A DNA stretch of 64,000 nucleotides from Megasphaera sp. UBA5897 (GTDB lineage Bacteria > Bacillota > Negativicutes > Veillonellales > Megasphaeraceae), in contig DJEN01000093.1 in assembly GCA_002431345.1 (NCBI GenBank), positions 16,479 to 80,478 of the forward strand, given 5' to 3'. The translations under genes and the position numbers were made by a program. Position 1 is the first letter of the stretch. Each line of letters begins with the position of its first letter. A model generated the notes under the pieces. The model did not search any database, was not told where the DNA came from, and worked only from the letters and a program-made list of their open reading frames with translations. This document shows, piece after piece, positions 43,607 through 52,372 of this stretch.

Positions 43607-44926
43607 TCACTTTTTAACAGACTGACCTGCTTTTTTTGTCTTTTTTGCATGTTGAAGCTGTTGTTCTGCCTGCTGCTTAGACGGTGCCGTGTCTGTCGCA
43701 ATCGTTGTCGTATCAATCATCGTGCCGTCGTTTTTAAAGGCTGTCACACGAAACGCCTTCGGTTCCACCTGCAGCGTCAAATACATCGGCATATCCATCG
43801 GATTATAATATACTACATCTGTTGGCTTGCGCCGCGATGCATCCCAGCTTTCCGTGCCGGACCTGCCTGTTGCAACATATACCGTTCCGGCTGCTTCCTG
43901 CTTATCTGCTTTGATAGGGACTGTCCGTTCGTAGCAATGTTCATGCGCTGTAAACACAAGCGGTACTTCATATTTATCAAAAATAGGCATAAAATACATG
44001 CCGTTGATATCCATTTTTCCGTTATACGGACTGTTCCACGGCGGACGGTGCATCATGACAATCAGCCGTTTGCCTGCCTTTTTGGCCGCTGCCAAATCTG
44101 TATCCAGCCAAGCAGCTTCATTCGTAAGCATATCCGGATCTTGCGCATGGAGTTCTTCATAGTCCGTATTCAGTGATACATAATGAACATCACCGTAATC
44201 AAAGGAATAAGCCAATCGGCTCTGCCCCTGCGGACTTCCGTACGGCACGGCAAACAGTGCTTTATACGTGTAAGGGTAGGCAAATTTCCATTCCATGCTG
44301 TACGCTTCATGATTGCCCAAGACAGGGGCAAAAGGCAAATGACTCGTCAGTATGTCGGCATTATATTGCCAATCGCGCCATTGGAACCACGCCTGCCCGT
44401 TGTCCGTCAAATCGCCCATATTCACAAAAAACGCCGCATCTGTATTTCGATTCCAGGCAATTTGCGCTGTTTGTCCCCATACGCTGTAATCTACAGACTG
44501 GGAATCACCAAAAATCAATACTTTATACTGGTTTAATTCTTCTTTCGTCGTCGTAAAAGAAAACCAGCCTGTTTCTCCCTCATCATTACAGATACGGTAT
44601 TCATAGGCCGTATCTGGCTGCAAGTGCTGCATATACGCACCATATGTATACGGCGGAATATTGTTGTAGTCGTAAACAGGCGGCCGTTTGGGTTCTGTTA
44701 CATAGGCTTTGTGAATGTCGTTTGTACCCTTTTGCCGATATTCTACATAGTAATTATAGTGCGGCACGCTGCTTTGCCAGGACACAGTTTTGCTCACTGC
44801 GCTGTCTTTAGAAATAATTTGAGTTAAATTATCTACTGCAAGCGGCTGCGCAGCCGCCGTATTCATGCCAACGATACTGATGGCAGCATACAAACCCATA
44901 CGCAGTAAAAACGGAGTATTAAACAT
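43607..44926 (-). CDS. Secreted purple-acid-phosphatase-like metallophosphoesterase
   Basis: A 439-residue protein. A signal peptide (about residues 1-27, ending in an AAA motif) is followed by a fibronectin III-like N-terminal domain (about 35-130) and a metallophosphatase domain (about 135-390). Metal motifs are GDSQ, MGDLTDNG, LGNHEA, MMHRPPW and TAHEHCYER. This architecture is that of purple acid phosphatases. The lysine-rich C-terminal tail may interact with the cell surface. The ATG at 44926 has AAGATGATTG upstream; a TTG at 44932 is an alternative. Confidence 0.88.
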   Translation of the reverse strand: MFNTPFLLRMGLYAAISIVGMNTAAAQPLAVDNLTQIISKDSAVSKTVSWQSSVPHYNYYVEYRQKGTNDIHKAYVTEPKRPPVYDYNNIPPYTYGAYMQHLQPDTAYEYRICNDEGETGWFSFTTTKEELNQYKVLIFGDSQSVDYSVWGQTAQIAWNRNTDAAFFVNMGDLTDNGQAWFQWRDWQYNADILTSHLPFAPVLGNHEAYSMEWKFAYPYTYKALFAVPYGSPQGQSRLAYSFDYGDVHYVSLNTDYEELHAQDPDMLTNEAAWLDTDLAAAKKAGKRLIVMMHRPPWNSPYNGKMDINGMYFMPIFDKYEVPLVFTAHEHCYERTVPIKADKQEAAGTVYVATGRSGTESWDASRRKPTDVVYYNPMDMPMYLTLQVEPKAFRVTAFKNDGTMIDTTTIATDTAPSKQQAEQQLQHAKKTKKAGQSVKK

Positions 44927-45068
44927 ATACAATCATCTTTTCTTTTTCTTAATTTCTGCGTTTCTTATTGTAACGCAGAAATCAAAATTTACAAGATACG
45001 CACCTCTTTTTCTCCGCCTGCATCATATGCTCATTTTGTATTCACGTATACAGTCCAGGCAGCCACCA

Positions 45069-45443
45069 CTAACGATAATCACACTTTTGGCACTGCGTCA
45101 TGACCGTCCCTTCGTTTTCTTTATAAAAAATACCGGCCCATTGGCAAATGCGCTGCAAAATAGGTACAACAGAACGCCCCTTTTCCGTCAGCGTATATTC
45201 GACCCGCGGCGGTATTTCATTATATGCGCGGCGTACAATCAAATTATCGACTATCAGCTGTTTCAATGTATTTGCCAATACCGCATCAGTAATATTCTGC
45301 ATTTCATGCCGGATTTCGCTATACCGCAGCGTCGTTTTCGCTGCCAGTACGCAGATAATCCGTGATTTCCATTTGCCGCCAAACACTTCCAAACCATATT
45401 CCAAAGGGCAGCGAATATCTGCTTCCAACTTTTTTTGATACAT
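45069..45443 (-). CDS. HxlR-family transcriptional regulator
   Basis: A 124-residue winged-helix regulator. The family hallmark is the N-terminal CPLEYGLEVFGGKWKSRII with its single Cys near residue 12; the recognition region ITDAVLANTLKQL and the wing with RVEYTLTEKG follow. The last residues hold CQKC. It is divergent from an FMN-binding protein gene and probably controls it, as HxlR proteins often respond to quinones or electrophiles. The ATG has GGAGGAGAAGAGC upstream. Confidence 0.92.
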   Translation of the reverse strand: MYQKKLEADIRCPLEYGLEVFGGKWKSRIICVLAAKTTLRYSEIRHEMQNITDAVLANTLKQLIVDNLIVRRAYNEIPPRVEYTLTEKGRSVVPILQRICQWAGIFYKENEGTVMTQCQKCDYR

Positions 45444-45496
45444 GCTCTTCTCCTCCTTTGCCTTTTCTTCATTGTACCGTATAGTTCGCAGTATGC

Positions 45497-45535
45497 AAGT
45501 TACTATGAAATTAATAAGTTACTGATAAATTTATC
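45497..45535. promoter_or_regulatory. Candidate HxlR operator
   Basis: Two direct repeats AAGTTACT (45497-45504 and 45516-45523, 19 bases apart) are followed at once by the perfect palindrome GATAAATTTATC (45524-45535). They lie between the divergent start codons of the HxlR gene and the FMN-binding protein gene. Confidence 0.45.
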
Positions 45536-45621
45536 AATATCTTATATTTTTCCCATATCTTCCGTATACTATAGCTATAGCCAACCAAGACCTACAGTCA
45601 CATACAAAGGAGGAATTCCAT

Positions 45622-46011
45622 ATGATGGATGAAAAAGTTATCAACGTATTAAAAGAACAAATCTGGTATTTAGGAACGTATGCCGATGAACCCAACGCAG
45701 TTCCTGTCGCTTTCAAAGACGTAACACCGGACGGCAAGCTGATCGTCGGCGATGTCTTCTTGGATACGACATTGAAAAACATTCGGGCCAATGGAAAAAT
45801 TGCCGTTTCTGCCTGCAATGCCCAGACTTTTGAAGGCTACCAAATCAAAGGTACTGCCACGTATATTACAACCGGTCCGATAGTAGACAATTTCAAAAAA
45901 ATTGTCGAAGACATGTTTAAAGGAGCCTGCACCGCTAAAGGCGCTCTTGTCATTACTCCGGAAAAAGTTATCGTGACGACGCCTGGCCCGGATAATAAAA
46001 AAGTCCTGTAA
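45622..46011 (+). CDS. FMN-binding split-barrel (pyridoxamine-phosphate-oxidase-like) protein
   Basis: A 129-residue protein of the flavoredoxin/PNPOx-like class, with VPVAFKDVTPDGKLIVGDVF and the NIRANGKIAVSACN strand-helix that contacts FMN in this family. It probably acts in redox or detoxification reactions rather than vitamin B6 synthesis. The start is one of two adjacent ATG codons after AAAGGAGGAATTC. It is divergent from and probably regulated by the HxlR protein. Confidence 0.86.
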   Translation: MMDEKVINVLKEQIWYLGTYADEPNAVPVAFKDVTPDGKLIVGDVFLDTTLKNIRANGKIAVSACNAQTFEGYQIKGTATYITTGPIVDNFKKIVEDMFKGACTAKGALVITPEKVIVTTPGPDNKKVL

Positions 46012-46109
46012 TACAGTATTCACCGATTCACTCTTTCATAAAAAATAAAAAACAACAAACCAGCAGCCATACAGCTGCTGGTTTGTTGTTTTTATGGAAC
46101 ATGCGTATA

Positions 46110-47456
46110 TTACATTGTAACTTTGCTTGTCTTTGTCCAGATGCCCATTTTTTCAGCCTGTTTAATGAGGTCTTCACGGAAATCAGGATGTGCAATGTTA
46201 ATCAAAGCTTCTGCACGCTGCCATGTCGATTTGCCTTTGAGGAGTGCCGTGCCATATTCTGTAACAATATATTGAACGGCAGAACGCGGTGTCGTAATGA
46301 CAGAACCTGCCGGCAAGGTCGGTTTAATCAGAGATTCAACGTGGCCATCTTTGAATTTACGCGTCGAATGTACGCAGATAAAGCTCTTGCCGCCTTTGGA
46401 AGCAAAAGCACCTTGTGCGAAGTCGAGCTGTCCGCCTGTGCCGCTGATATGCTGGTAGCCGGCCGTTTCAGCATTTACCTGGCCAAAAAGATCCAAGTCA
46501 ATGCAGCCATTGATGGAAATGAATTTATCGATGCTGGCAACAACACCTACATTGTTGACGTAGCTTACCGGTGCGTTGAATACGACCTGGTTATTGTCAA
46601 TAAAGTCATACAACCGCTGTGTACCACCGGCAAATGCATAGATAAGTTTGCCTTTATCGCGGTTTTTATTGCCTGTGATTTTACCGGCTTCATACAAATC
46701 AACATAAGAATCAACGAGCATTTCCGTATGGCCGCTCAAATCTTTTACGTCTGATTCAGCCAGCTTTGCGCCAACAGCGGACGGAATGCCGCCGATGCCC
46801 AGCTGCAATGTACTGCCGTTTTCAATCATCGGGATAATGTAGTCTGCAATCTTCGTATCCAGTTCGTTGCCCGGGCGATTTGGAATCTGCGGCATCGGAT
46901 GGTTCGAGCCTTCGACAACATAATCGACGTCGCAAAGGTTCAGTTCTGTTTCATAACCAAGTGCTTTTGGCATGTTCGTATTGACTTCGACAATAATTTG
47001 TTTAGCTGCTTTAATCAAACCGCGCAGGTCAGATACCTGAGGCCCTAAGTTGAAGTTGCCCCATTTGTCCATTGGATGAACCTGAATAATCAATTTATCA
47101 ATATTTTCCCAATATTTCGGCAGTTCATTAAAGAGCATCGGAATAAACCAGCAGCGGCCGTCTTTATTCATTTTACGTTCAAAGCCGTTCATATGTGCCG
47201 TAGCAAAACGAACCTGGTCATTGGAATCGCTGTTGCGGTACACTGCATAGGGTTCATCTTTGACGACAGTCGTAGCGACTACTTCGATTCCCTTGAGTTC
47301 TTTGATACGATTGCCCAAAGCAATATCAATATCATACGGTGCCGAACAGCCAAGGCCATAGGAAATACGATCGCCGTCTTGAACTAATGCAGCAGCTTTT
47401 TCAGCTGTAATTAATTTTTGTTTGTACACATCAGCAATTTCAGAAATTTTGTACAT
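46110..47456 (-). CDS. Acetate CoA-transferase (butyryl/propionyl-CoA type)
   Basis: A 448-residue class I CoA-transferase, exactly the usual length of butyryl-CoA:acetate and 4-hydroxybutyrate CoA-transferases. The oxyanion loop LGIGGIPSAVGAKL near residue 219 and the catalytic Glu245 in SGHTEML are present, along with the late GQVNAETAGYQHISGTGGQ region. It should exchange CoA between acetate and butyryl-, propionyl- or a related acyl-CoA in fermentation; the exact acyl group cannot be read from sequence. The ATG at 47456 follows GGAGGAGGTTTTTTAGT; a reading from 47489 would contain that site. Confidence 0.88.
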   Translation of the reverse strand: MYKISEIADVYKQKLITAEKAAALVQDGDRISYGLGCSAPYDIDIALGNRIKELKGIEVVATTVVKDEPYAVYRNSDSNDQVRFATAHMNGFERKMNKDGRCWFIPMLFNELPKYWENIDKLIIQVHPMDKWGNFNLGPQVSDLRGLIKAAKQIIVEVNTNMPKALGYETELNLCDVDYVVEGSNHPMPQIPNRPGNELDTKIADYIIPMIENGSTLQLGIGGIPSAVGAKLAESDVKDLSGHTEMLVDSYVDLYEAGKITGNKNRDKGKLIYAFAGGTQRLYDFIDNNQVVFNAPVSYVNNVGVVASIDKFISINGCIDLDLFGQVNAETAGYQHISGTGGQLDFAQGAFASKGGKSFICVHSTRKFKDGHVESLIKPTLPAGSVITTPRSAVQYIVTEYGTALLKGKSTWQRAEALINIAHPDFREDLIKQAEKMGIWTKTSKVTM

Positions 47457-47563
47457 ACTAAAAAACCTCCTCCAAATCATAAATCCCACATTTCATGAAA
47501 TAGATTCATATGTATAGTATAACGCATTATGTTCGAAAGTGATAGTGAAATTTATAACAAAGG

Positions 47564-48853
47564 TTATGAATTTTTTAGGCGTTTACGCATATTGCTATTA
47601 GGAATATTCATCTTTAAACGAAATTTGGTTACAGTTCTTCTCGCAATATGAATATTTTTTTGACTGAAATATGATGTGATTTCCTGGTCTGACCACGGAT
47701 GCTGCCTATCTTCTTCAGCAATCATACGAAGCATCTCCTGTATAATCGCTTTATCGGAAATAATACCGTCCGCACACGAATCGTCGCGGTACGAATGGGC
47801 CAGAAAACTTTGTACCGGATATATACGTTGTCTAAACAATACATACCGATTTCGGCACACACGGCTCACCGTAGCGGTACTGAGACCCGTTCCTGCGGCA
47901 ATAGCCGCCTGGGTTAACGGCCGCAGGTTGTCATCATGCAAAAAATAATTTTGCTGCTGCTCCAAAATATACTGCATTACTGTAAAAATAGACTGCCAGC
48001 GATACGCCAAAGCCGTCTGCAAATCTAAAAACTGCCGCTTTGCCCGGCGGATAAACCGCTTAGTTTCTTTATCCCCGTCTTTTTGATATACAGCATATAA
48101 ATCATCTCTAAAAAACACCTCCGGCAGTTCTTCCAGCGAACGAACCTGCAGCTTACCCTGGGAATCACAAAAAATTTCTATATCTGCCCGCACATATTCC
48201 GTTTGAGTTTCTGCCTGTGGTGCCGGCTGCAGCGAAAGTTTTTTCAAAAATTGCCGAATACGGTGTAAGGCATCTGCCGTTATATTCATTTCTTTTTCCA
48301 GCCGCAGCCAATGTCCATGGAGAAAATCATCATAATAATTCTCCAGCAGTTCTTCTGTACCTGCCGGTGCATCCTGCCGACGCCGCGTCTGAATCAGCAG
48401 GGCTTCGCGAATCGAACGCGCTGCAATGCCTGCCGGTTCAAAGGACTGTACCAATGCCAATCCCTGTTCCATTTCTGCCAGGTCCAACCCATACGGCATG
48501 CCAATATCCGCCAACTCCCCCTGGAAAAATCCTTTTTCATCCAACGATTGAATAACCAGTCCGGCTGCCATCATCACGTTTTTCGCTACAGTTTGAACCC
48601 GCAATTCCTTCATCAATTGTTCTTCTAAAGAATCCTCCCGGCTGGAAACTGCCTCTATCGGCTTTTCAGTGTATTCTTTACCGGCAGACTGTTTTACATC
48701 ACGATAGCGAATATCCAGCAATGGATTCTCTGTTACCTGTTCATGTAAAAAATCCTGCAAATCCTGCCCATGAAGCGTCATCATTTGAATTGTAAGCCGC
48801 TGCATTTGCGACAATTTTATTTTTTGTTCTAAACGTAAAGAAACTTTGACCAT
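47564..48853 (-). CDS. rpoN: RNA polymerase sigma-54 factor
   Basis: A 429-residue sigma-54. The N-terminal glutamine-rich activator region (about residues 1-50, LSQMQRLTIQMM), a core-binding domain, a helix-turn-helix region and the C-terminal RpoN box (ARRTVTKFR, one change from the usual ARRTVAKYR) are all present. It needs enhancer-binding ATPases, none of which is in this window. The ATG at 48853 follows GAGAGGCAGTT. No clear -24/-12 promoter was noticed among the genes here. Confidence 0.94.
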   Translation of the reverse strand: MVKVSLRLEQKIKLSQMQRLTIQMMTLHGQDLQDFLHEQVTENPLLDIRYRDVKQSAGKEYTEKPIEAVSSREDSLEEQLMKELRVQTVAKNVMMAAGLVIQSLDEKGFFQGELADIGMPYGLDLAEMEQGLALVQSFEPAGIAARSIREALLIQTRRRQDAPAGTEELLENYYDDFLHGHWLRLEKEMNITADALHRIRQFLKKLSLQPAPQAETQTEYVRADIEIFCDSQGKLQVRSLEELPEVFFRDDLYAVYQKDGDKETKRFIRRAKRQFLDLQTALAYRWQSIFTVMQYILEQQQNYFLHDDNLRPLTQAAIAAGTGLSTATVSRVCRNRYVLFRQRIYPVQSFLAHSYRDDSCADGIISDKAIIQEMLRMIAEEDRQHPWSDQEITSYFSQKNIHIARRTVTKFRLKMNIPNSNMRKRLKNS

Positions 48854-48995
48854 AACTGCCTCTCGTTTGCCATAATATCTTAACCTTATTGTCCCACACG
48901 AGAGCTGTACAGTCAAAGTTTCTCTGCATACAGCAATATGCTGTTTTTACATCCATATAAAAGAAGTTATCTAAAAACTGCAATACGCTGGCTTA

Positions 48996-49238
48996 TTATT
49001 GCTTCATTACTTTAAAAAGCACGGTTTCTTCACAATCAGGACATTGTATAAGCGGTTTCCAAAGAGCTCCCTGCCGTGCCGCAAATACATACGGATATAC
49101 GGCTTGTAAAGCTGTCATGCATAAGGCACCGCTTTTTTCCTTCTGAATAACCGGCCCGTCAAACACAATTTCATCGCCCTCTTTGTACAATTCGCAGGCT
49201 GACTTCACTACTACAAGTTTAACATGGCATGCATCCAT
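48996..49238 (-). CDS. TIGR04076-like small protein
   Basis: An 80-residue protein with VKLVVVKSACELYKEGDEIVFDGPV, LQAVYPYVFAA and CPDCEETVLFKV. This pattern resembles the small TIGR04076 family of anaerobes, whose function is unknown. The CxxC pair near the end could bind metal. It starts at an ATG after GGGGCGAATGAA and lies upstream of rpoN on the same strand. Confidence 0.6.
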   Translation of the reverse strand: MDACHVKLVVVKSACELYKEGDEIVFDGPVIQKEKSGALCMTALQAVYPYVFAARQGALWKPLIQCPDCEETVLFKVMKQ

Positions 49239-49314
49239 TTCATTCGCCCCATTTCAATTCAAATATCACATCCGGCTAGGCGGTCCACTATAGAAGGCCC
49301 AGCATCTTGTAAAT

Positions 49315-49360
49315 AAAAAAAACGACAACAGCATCTGTCAAAGACACCCTTGTCGTTTTT
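49315..49360. terminator. Two-way terminator between small genes
   Basis: AACGACAA (49321-49328) pairs with TTGTCGTT (49350-49357), with A6 on the left and T5 on the right. On the minus strand it would end the 62-residue protein transcript. Confidence 0.65.
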
Positions 49361-49475
49361 ATTATACGCATATCATACCATGCCGCTTCTCATTTTTCAA
49401 CGGCGGATACACGCCATGCACATTTTTTATAGTTTACAGCAATAACTGTATTTTATTGCAAAACACGGCTATTTT

Positions 49476-49664
49476 TTATTTCATTTGTTCCGGTGAAACA
49501 CGTAGGTAAGAATTCATATCTACAGAAGATACTTTTGTCATTTTTACTTGCGTTTTAGCAGGTGCGGCTGTATGGTTGACATTGGCATTGACAGCACCTA
49601 CTGCGCTGATAATGAAAAAAGCAGCAAAAATAGTTAAAACAACAAAACGAATACCCTTAGTCAT
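49476..49664 (-). CDS. Small exported or membrane-anchored protein of unknown function
   Basis: A 62-residue protein with a basic N-terminus and one hydrophobic segment (about residues 6-26, VVLTIFAAFFIISAVGAV), probably a signal peptide or anchor. A short lysine- and threonine-containing tail follows. It has its own promoter (-35 TTGAAA, 17 bases, -10 TATGAT on the minus strand at 49786-49758), an AAAGGGG site and a terminator, so it is likely a real independent gene. I do not recognise it. Confidence 0.6.
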   Translation of the reverse strand: MTKGIRFVVLTIFAAFFIISAVGAVNANVNHTAAPAKTQVKMTKVSSVDMNSYLRVSPEQMK

Positions 49665-49934
49665 GATGTAAGACCCCTTTATCTTTCAAAAAATATAAAA
49701 CAAAAGCAACCGCCGACATCATGTATTCTTGTATCGTCGTGGCTTGTTTATGCTTATATCATAACACTTGTAAGTCTAACTTTCAATATTTAAAGTGAAG
49801 TTCTCTATTTTTGGCTATTTTTCGTGTTATCAAATTAATATTTTAATGTTAGTTGTGATATTATTTCCTTTTTTTAGATAAATTTTATTTTTTCAATATA
49901 TGCTATCCGGGGCTGTGCCATCTGTGTTTCCCTG
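49665..49934. other. Intergenic region downstream of hydF
   Basis: It holds the minus-strand promoter of the 62-residue protein: TTGAAA at 49786-49781 and TATGAT at 49763-49758. The last hydF bases are followed by a short TTCCCTG/CAGGGAA stem without a T-run. The rest is AT-rich with nothing recognised. Confidence 0.5.
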
Positions 49935-51134
49935 TCAGGGAATCAACGCTGCCAAGGACGGAAATACGAGTAAGCTCCGTTTTAAAATGCCCTTCATGTA
50001 CGCAATGGCAATGCCGTAATTGGTAATCGGAATGTCTTGGGCCTGCGCATGCTGCATGCGGAACTGCATTTCCCGTTCATTGAGCATACAGCCGCCGCAG
50101 TGAATTACCATAGCATAAGGAGACAGGTCAGATGGAAATTCCCGGCCGCTCGTCGTTTCAATTTGAATCGTTTTTCCTGTATATTCATGAATCCAATGCG
50201 GCAATTTTACAGTACCAATATCTTCACACTGCCGATGATGCGTGCAGCCTTCTGAAATGAGAACAGTATCGCCGTCCTGCAGCCGGTCCAGTGCCGTTAC
50301 GCCGCGGACAGCGTTTGCTAAAAAGCCTTTGTGGCGGGCCATTAAAATCGAAAACGATGTCAATACTATGTTCTGCGGTGTGTCTTGGGATACGCTGGCA
50401 AAGGCCTGGCTGTCCGTAATGACTAAGGCAGGCTGTTTTCCCAATTGAGATAAAGTACGGCGCAGTTCATTTTCTTTGACAACAACAGCCGTACAGTCCG
50501 CATCCAAAACGTCCCGAATCGTCTGCTGCTGCGGCAAAATGAGCCGTCCCTTGGGAGCTGCCGAGTCAATAGGCACGACAAGCACGACAAAATCGCCGGC
50601 ATGAATCAAATCACGGACCAGCGGTGCCGCTGCTTCCTGCGGCTTTAACCGAGCCAGCCGTTCTTTTAATTCTGCAATGCCCTGCTTGGACAGCGCGCTG
50701 ATATATAATTCATCCTTAGCTGCCGCCGCATGCGCAGTAAGGCAGTCTGCTTTATTGTACACAATCAGATACGGCAGTTTTTTTTCTTGAATAAGCTGCA
50801 GTATATCTCTGTCACTCTGCGCCATCCCTTCCACGGCATCAATGATGAGTACGGCAATATCTGTTTTATGCAGTACTTCTTTGGTTTTTTGTACACGCAT
50901 CTCTCCTAACGAGCCGACATCATCAAACCCCGGTGTGTCAATAATGACTACCGGCCCCAACGGCAGCAGCTCCATGGCTTTATACACCGGATCGGTTGTC
51001 GTTCCTTTGGTATCGGATACAATAGCCAGGCTTTGTCCGGTAACAGCGTTGACAACACTGGATTTGCCGGCATTGCGGCGGCCAAAAAAGCCAATATGAA
51101 TTCGTTCCCCTGACGGCGTATCGTTTAATCCCAT
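49935..51134 (-). CDS. hydF: [FeFe]-hydrogenase H-cluster maturation GTPase HydF
   Basis: A 399-residue protein. The N-terminal GTPase domain has P-loop GRRNAGKSS, switch KGTTTD and NKAD; the C-terminal cluster-binding domain has a His in HHRQCED and the HCGGC pair late in the sequence (family pattern CxH...HCxxC), plus the NYGIAIAYMKG end motif. HydF is the scaffold for the two-iron subcluster of [FeFe] hydrogenase; HydE and HydG are not in this window. It is the last gene of the 12-gene operon, starting six bases after the NifK-like gene. Confidence 0.94.
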   Translation of the reverse strand: MGLNDTPSGERIHIGFFGRRNAGKSSVVNAVTGQSLAIVSDTKGTTTDPVYKAMELLPLGPVVIIDTPGFDDVGSLGEMRVQKTKEVLHKTDIAVLIIDAVEGMAQSDRDILQLIQEKKLPYLIVYNKADCLTAHAAAAKDELYISALSKQGIAELKERLARLKPQEAAAPLVRDLIHAGDFVVLVVPIDSAAPKGRLILPQQQTIRDVLDADCTAVVVKENELRRTLSQLGKQPALVITDSQAFASVSQDTPQNIVLTSFSILMARHKGFLANAVRGVTALDRLQDGDTVLISEGCTHHRQCEDIGTVKLPHWIHEYTGKTIQIETTSGREFPSDLSPYAMVIHCGGCMLNEREMQFRMQHAQAQDIPITNYGIAIAYMKGILKRSLLVFPSLAALIP

Positions 51135-51139
51135 TCTGG

Positions 51140-52372
51140 TTACACCCCTTTTAGTTGTTTTACAAAATTAGAAAACGCGTCTGGTTTCATCAAATCAGGA
51201 ATTGCGTTTTGATACATACGGCCGGAAAAAGCTTCGTGCCCCAGCGGTATGAAGCGGCTTGATGCCGGACAAACAGGCTGATACAGCGGATCGGCTATAA
51301 TGATGCTTTTTTCCCTCAAGCATGCCTGCAGTTCCTGTTCGGAAGCAATACGACAGTCTGTTTTCTGCAGCGTCTGTTCTGCCGGTTCCAATGGACACAG
51401 TACCTGTACAGGCATGCCGGCAGCCATTTCCAAAGCAGCCGCTAAAGAGGACGCATACACACTTTCACCAATAACGGCCATATTCGCTGTGCCGTCACCT
51501 ATCCGCTGCAGACACGGATACTGATTGTCTCCCGTCTGTACAGCCTGCAGCAGTGCCTGATGTACCTCGTCTTGAAACGACCCGATAGGCACGCCGATTA
51601 CATACGGCTGGCCAAACCGCTTTTTCATGATTTGAGCCGCCTTGAGTCCCCCATAAGAAACGACTAAATTGACGCTGGCCCGTCCAGCCATTTCAATTTC
51701 TTCTATCCGGCTTCCCATAGCCCAAATACTAGATACAGAGAATCCCCGCTTCAGTAAAAACCGCCGTATCGTTTTTTCACTGCCTTGATACGCAAAATCA
51801 AGCGGCGTCATGCCTATGACATTGACAGGAATAGTCTTTTTACTTTGTGAAGCAAAGACCGGCTGCCAAGAACAACAAAAACGGCCGGAAGCTGAAACAG
51901 AATTATCTTGGACGATGCGGCCTGCCAGCAGCTGCAATGCCCAGGAAATCCCCTTTTCATAGGTTTCCATGCTGTTCGTCGTACCTGCAAAAGTCGGAAT
52001 GCCTGTGGCATGTTCAATTTCCTGTGCCAGTGCCGGAAAATCAGTCCCCATCATCAAGGGTACAGGCGTACACAACAAGACGATAAAACGAGGGGAAAAC
52101 TGCCGGGCGCCTTCGACAACATCATGAACTAATTTTTCATCATTTCCCATGAGGGCATCCATTTCAGTCAGGCCGGAAATAAAGATTAAACTGTCTGTTT
52201 CATACCAGCGCGGCTCATCATGCGTCGTATACGTCGAATTGCATCCTGACGGATCGTGAATGACAATCATGCCGCCCAGCTCAAACAATGCCGAGCAGAC
52301 GCCAAACGTATCTGCTGAATACGTCGCAATGCGGCTTACGGCTTCTCTCATAAACATGACGTGCACCCCCAT
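51140..52372 (-). CDS. Nitrogenase component 1-like protein, NifK-type, second set
   Basis: A 410-residue protein of the nitrogenase/oxidoreductase component 1 fold. By position, two of the three P-cluster-type cysteines are kept: Cys44 in DPSGCNST and Cys101 in LLCTPVPLMMGTD (compare NifK CLSETIGDD). The first is absent, and cofactor ligands of true nitrogenase (Cys275/His442 of NifD) are not recognisable. A late GGLKAAQIMKKRFGQPYVIGVPIG segment is typical of the fold. It is encoded next to a NifD-type partner (25-base overlap) and a NifH-like reductase. The reaction is unknown. Confidence 0.82.
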   Translation of the reverse strand: MGVHVMFMREAVSRIATYSADTFGVCSALFELGGMIVIHDPSGCNSTYTTHDEPRWYETDSLIFISGLTEMDALMGNDEKLVHDVVEGARQFSPRFIVLLCTPVPLMMGTDFPALAQEIEHATGIPTFAGTTNSMETYEKGISWALQLLAGRIVQDNSVSASGRFCCSWQPVFASQSKKTIPVNVIGMTPLDFAYQGSEKTIRRFLLKRGFSVSSIWAMGSRIEEIEMAGRASVNLVVSYGGLKAAQIMKKRFGQPYVIGVPIGSFQDEVHQALLQAVQTGDNQYPCLQRIGDGTANMAVIGESVYASSLAAALEMAAGMPVQVLCPLEPAEQTLQKTDCRIASEQELQACLREKSIIIADPLYQPVCPASSRFIPLGHEAFSGRMYQNAIPDLMKPDAFSNFVKQLKGV

